DNA of 64,000 bases from contig JAFEDI010000101.1 in assembly GCA_018241725.1 (NCBI GenBank), positions 46,891 to 110,890 of the forward strand, read 5' to 3'. This document shows positions 62,086 to 64,000 of the stretch, piece after piece. The stretch's first letter is position 1, and every line of letters begins with the position of its first letter. The translations under genes were made by a program, and so were the position numbers. Origin of the DNA: Pseudomonadota bacterium. Its GTDB lineage: Bacteria; Pseudomonadota; Gammaproteobacteria; Burkholderiales; Rhodocyclaceae. Below the pieces are notes generated by a model. It saw nothing but the letters and a program-made list of their open reading frames with translations. It had not been told where the DNA came from and made no database searches.

Positions 62086-62919
62086 TCAGTACTTGATCTG
62101 CGCCACGGCGCGCAGCTCGTCCGGCGTGGCGGTGCCGAAGCCGAAGAACTCCAGGTAGGCCGGGATCATCTCGAACAGCATGTCGGTGCCGACCTGGAAC
62201 GGGCAGCCCTTGGCCTGGGCGGCGGCGAGCAGCGGCGTGATCGCCTGCTTCATCACCACTTCGCCGACGAAGGTGGTCGGCGCCACGCGGTCCATGTCGA
62301 AGGGCAGCGGATCGTCTTCCTTCATGCCCAGCGGCGTGGCGTTGACGATCAGGTCGAAACCGGCCGGATCGTTCGAACCGGTGCTGACCTTGAGTTCAGG
62401 GTAGTGGGCGACGAGACGCTCGGCGAGGCTCTTCGACGACGCTTCGAAGTTGTCGAACAAGGCCATCTCGGCGACGCCAGCGGCCGCCAGCGACGCGGCG
62501 ATTGCGCAGCCCACGCCGCCGTTGCCGGAGACCAGCACGCGCTTGCCCTTCAGCTCGAAGCCCTTGCGCAGCACGCCGCGCACGAAGCCGGCGCCATCGA
62601 ACTGGTCGCCGAGCAGCGTGCCGTCGGGACGCAGCAGGATCGCGTTGCAGGCGCCGGCGATGCGCGCGGTGGGGGTCACCTCATCCACCAGCGACATGGT
62701 GGTGACCTTGTGCGGCATGGTCACCAGCGCACCGCGCAGGTTGGTCATCTTGCGCAGGGACTGGATCGCCGCCGGGTAATCCTCGGGTTTGACGCCCATC
62801 GGCATCACCACCGCGTCGATACCCTTCGACTCGAACCATGGGTTGTAGATCATCGGAGCCTTGAAGGCTTCGGTCGGGTAGCCAAGGTGAGCGATGACGG
62901 TCGTTTTGCCACTGATCAT
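62086..62919 (-). CDS. Shikimate/quinate dehydrogenase (AroE-like)
   Basis: 277 residues from ATG 62919, with AAGGAGA upstream. The substrate site A-P-M-I-Y-N near residue 22, V-T-M-P-H-K near 67, N-A-I-L-L near 95 and the dinucleotide fold S-G-N-G-G-V-G near 130 are those of the shikimate dehydrogenase family. Operon context with aroQ and regulation by the IclR protein suggest a catabolic quinate/shikimate dehydrogenase rather than the biosynthetic AroE. Cofactor choice (NAD or NADP) cannot be read off with certainty. Confidence 0.9.
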   Translation of the reverse strand: MISGKTTVIAHLGYPTEAFKAPMIYNPWFESKGIDAVVMPMGVKPEDYPAAIQSLRKMTNLRGALVTMPHKVTTMSLVDEVTPTARIAGACNAILLRPDGTLLGDQFDGAGFVRGVLRKGFELKGKRVLVSGNGGVGCAIAASLAAAGVAEMALFDNFEASSKSLAERLVAHYPELKVSTGSNDPAGFDLIVNATPLGMKEDDPLPFDMDRVAPTTFVGEVVMKQAITPLLAAAQAKGCPFQVGTDMLFEMIPAYLEFFGFGTATPDELRAVAQIKY

Positions 62920-63093
62920 GGGTGTCTCCTTTTTATCCGGGGGAAGGCGGCGACGTCCGTTGGCCCTCTCTGGGCGGAAAGCTGGCGGTACGTCGCGGCG
63001 TTGCGGCCAGGCCCGGGACATCCCGGGCGACGCAACATGGAGCGCAGCTTAGCGACACGGACACACCGGCAGAATCCGCCAGATGCCGGTCTC

Positions 63094-63129
63094 GGGCGAT
63101 TAACGCACAGAGCTGCGCGACAATCGCCC
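63094..63129. promoter_or_regulatory. IclR operator pair upstream of the aroE-like gene
   Basis: GGGCGATTAACGCAC (63094-63108) and GCGCGACAATCGCCC (63115-63129) are two 15-mers of the same type as before quiC, again 21 bp apart start to start. Confidence 0.7.
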
Positions 63130-63157
63130 AGCTTGGATGCGGCGTCGCAGCACCCCC

Positions 63158-63277
63158 TCAGCGCAGGGGAACCGTCAGTTCCCGGATTCCCGCCGCGGTA
63201 TCCGGACGCGCGCCGCGCCACCAGACGAAGGCCTCGGCTGCCTGTTCGACGAGCATCCCGACACCGTCGGCCTGCTG
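63158..63277 (-). pseudogene. C-terminal remnant of a second shikimate dehydrogenase
   Basis: Minus-strand codons read [24 protein letters not shown] and, after a few residues, end E-L-T-V-P-L-R-stop. This is the hallmark C-terminal helix of AroE (G-M-L-V-E-Q-A-A-x-x-F). Upstream of it no further AroE sequence is found, so about 40 residues of a lost gene remain, between the operator pairs of the aroE-like gene and the porin gene. Confidence 0.7.
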
Positions 63278-63424
63278 GCCCGAGTTGTTCATGGGCAACA
63301 AACGACGCGGCTGGCTCATTCCGACTGGATTTTTCGGTTCTTCCTGCGTCGAATCGCTGCTTTTGCCCCTATTTTTAGGTGCGCCGCAGCAATTTGCTGC
63401 CCGGTTCGCCTCACTTTCGAAGCT

Positions 63425-63460
63425 GCGCGTCAATCGCGCAAGCGCAATCAACAATCGCGC
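63425..63460. promoter_or_regulatory. IclR operator pair upstream of the porin gene
   Basis: GCGCGTCAATCGCGC (63425-63439) and AATCAACAATCGCGC (63446-63460), 21 bp apart, repeat the quiC pattern: one near-palindrome followed by a right half-site. Confidence 0.75.
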
Positions 63461-63593
63461 AAAGCGTGCGTTGAGCCGGGTTTTTCGCGGGAACCTCCTC
63501 TGTAAGCTCGGCGCCGTGCTGACCCAAACAGGTCGGCAACGCCACACAAGCCAGCGCCCACGCGCTGGCACAACAAAGACAGAGGAGACATCC

Positions 63594-64000
63594 ATGATTC
63601 GACCAAAGACCCTGCCCGCCCTGCTGGTCCTCGCCGGCATCACCACCTTCGCCGGCCCCCGCGTCGCGCTCGCCGGTGAGCTCGAAGACCTCAAGGCCCA
63701 GCTGCAGGCCCTGCAGTCCCGCATCGAGAAGATGGAGGACTACCAGAAGCAGGCCGCCACCGTGAAGGCAGTCGTCCCGGCCAGCGTGCCGGCGGGCAGC
63801 CCGGCGGCCTCCAACGTGACCGTCGGCACCGCCCAGAGCCCGCTGAGCCTCAACGTGGGCGGCGGTGTCGTCACCCTGTACGGCAACCTCGACGAATACC
63901 TCAACTACATGAAGAGCAGTTCGGGCGGCCGCATCTTTTCCGCCCAGGATGGCGCCTTCCTGCGCAGTCGCATCGGCTTCAAGGGCGAGCGCGCGATCAA
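63594..64000 (+). CDS. Porin, partial (runs off the window)
   Basis: The first 135 codons of a gene with GAGGAGA before its ATG. A signal peptide (to about residue 27, V-A-L-A) is followed by a coiled-coil segment [19 protein letters not shown], a Pro/Ala/Val linker and then G-N-L-D-E-Y-L-N-Y and G-F-K-G-E, the start of a Gram-negative trimeric porin barrel. The operator pair upstream puts it in the catabolic regulon, so it may admit the aromatic or quinate substrate. The 3' end is missing. Confidence 0.85.
   Translation, partial: MIRPKTLPALLVLAGITTFAGPRVALAGELEDLKAQLQALQSRIEKMEDYQKQAATVKAVVPASVPAGSPAASNVTVGTAQSPLSLNVGGGVVTLYGNLDEYLNYMKSSSGGRIFSAQDGAFLRSRIGFKGERAI

Noticed and set aside
1-64000. 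CRISPR array
   Set aside because: The only regular arrays are the 21-nt repeat and the lipoprotein repeat; neither has repeat-spacer structure, and no cas gene is present.

Overview
The window reads as the chromosome of a high-GC betaproteobacterium, most likely of the Rhodocyclales (Azoarcus/Thauera-like). This is inferred from gene content: surE-pcm-nlpD-rpoS order, GTP-type PEP carboxykinase, a MaeB malic enzyme with a phosphotransacetylase domain, BamC, a sigma-54 type IV pilin and a quinate/protocatechuate-type catabolic cluster. No rRNA is present, so the genus is not fixed.

Region 1 (1-6,800) is the right part of an integrative element ending at the 3' end of a tRNA-Ser(UGA) gene. It carries an AlpA-like regulator, a primase/ATPase replication pair in which one PriCT-2-like domain seems split over two overlapping genes, a repeat/hairpin region, hypothetical genes, an HNH endonuclease followed by a very short cysteine-rich ORF with a TTG start, a DUF4062 (TIR/NDT-like) protein and a polyvalent-protein remnant. 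Integrase and the other att site would lie left of the window.

Region 2 (6,800-23,800) is core: tRNA-Ser, a Bax-inhibitor-1 family gene whose terminator is split by an internally deleted IS4-family element, rlmD, roxA (perhaps leaderless), an Ala/Pro lipoprotein, dapA-bamC, a histone-deacetylase-like gene, the moxR-DUF58-transglutaminase-mltB operon, arsC, and surE-pcm-nlpD-rpoS.

Region 3 (23,800-46,300): a COG4315 lipoprotein, ECF sigma factor, anti-sigma factor and msrP-msrQ form a probable envelope oxidative-stress module, with the molybdopterin gene mog nearby. Then come a lone flippase, darP, pmbA, an orphan TRAP solute receptor, cidA/lrgB, a Gate-domain protein, yhhQ, an IclR regulator, pbpG, a patatin, maeB, pckG, an aminotransferase and a lytic transglycosylase.

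Region 4 (46,300-57,400): ampD, a lower-GC segment with a phosphoethanolamine transferase and an N-terminal remnant of a second ampD, pilA with a textbook sigma-54 promoter, a 21-nt-period degenerate repeat array, fpr, amtB with sigma-54 and NtrC sites, hipBA with three operators exactly 26 bp apart, and a FUSC-family membrane protein.

Region 5 (57,400-64,000): a catabolic regulon. quiC (3-dehydroshikimate dehydratase) plus an MFS transporter are divergent from an IclR regulator; aroE-like and aroQ genes form a second unit, and a porin runs off the right edge. All three promoter regions carry paired 15-bp sites with a 21-bp start-to-start spacing that resemble the PcaR operator. A decayed C-terminus of another shikimate dehydrogenase lies between the aroE-like gene and the porin.
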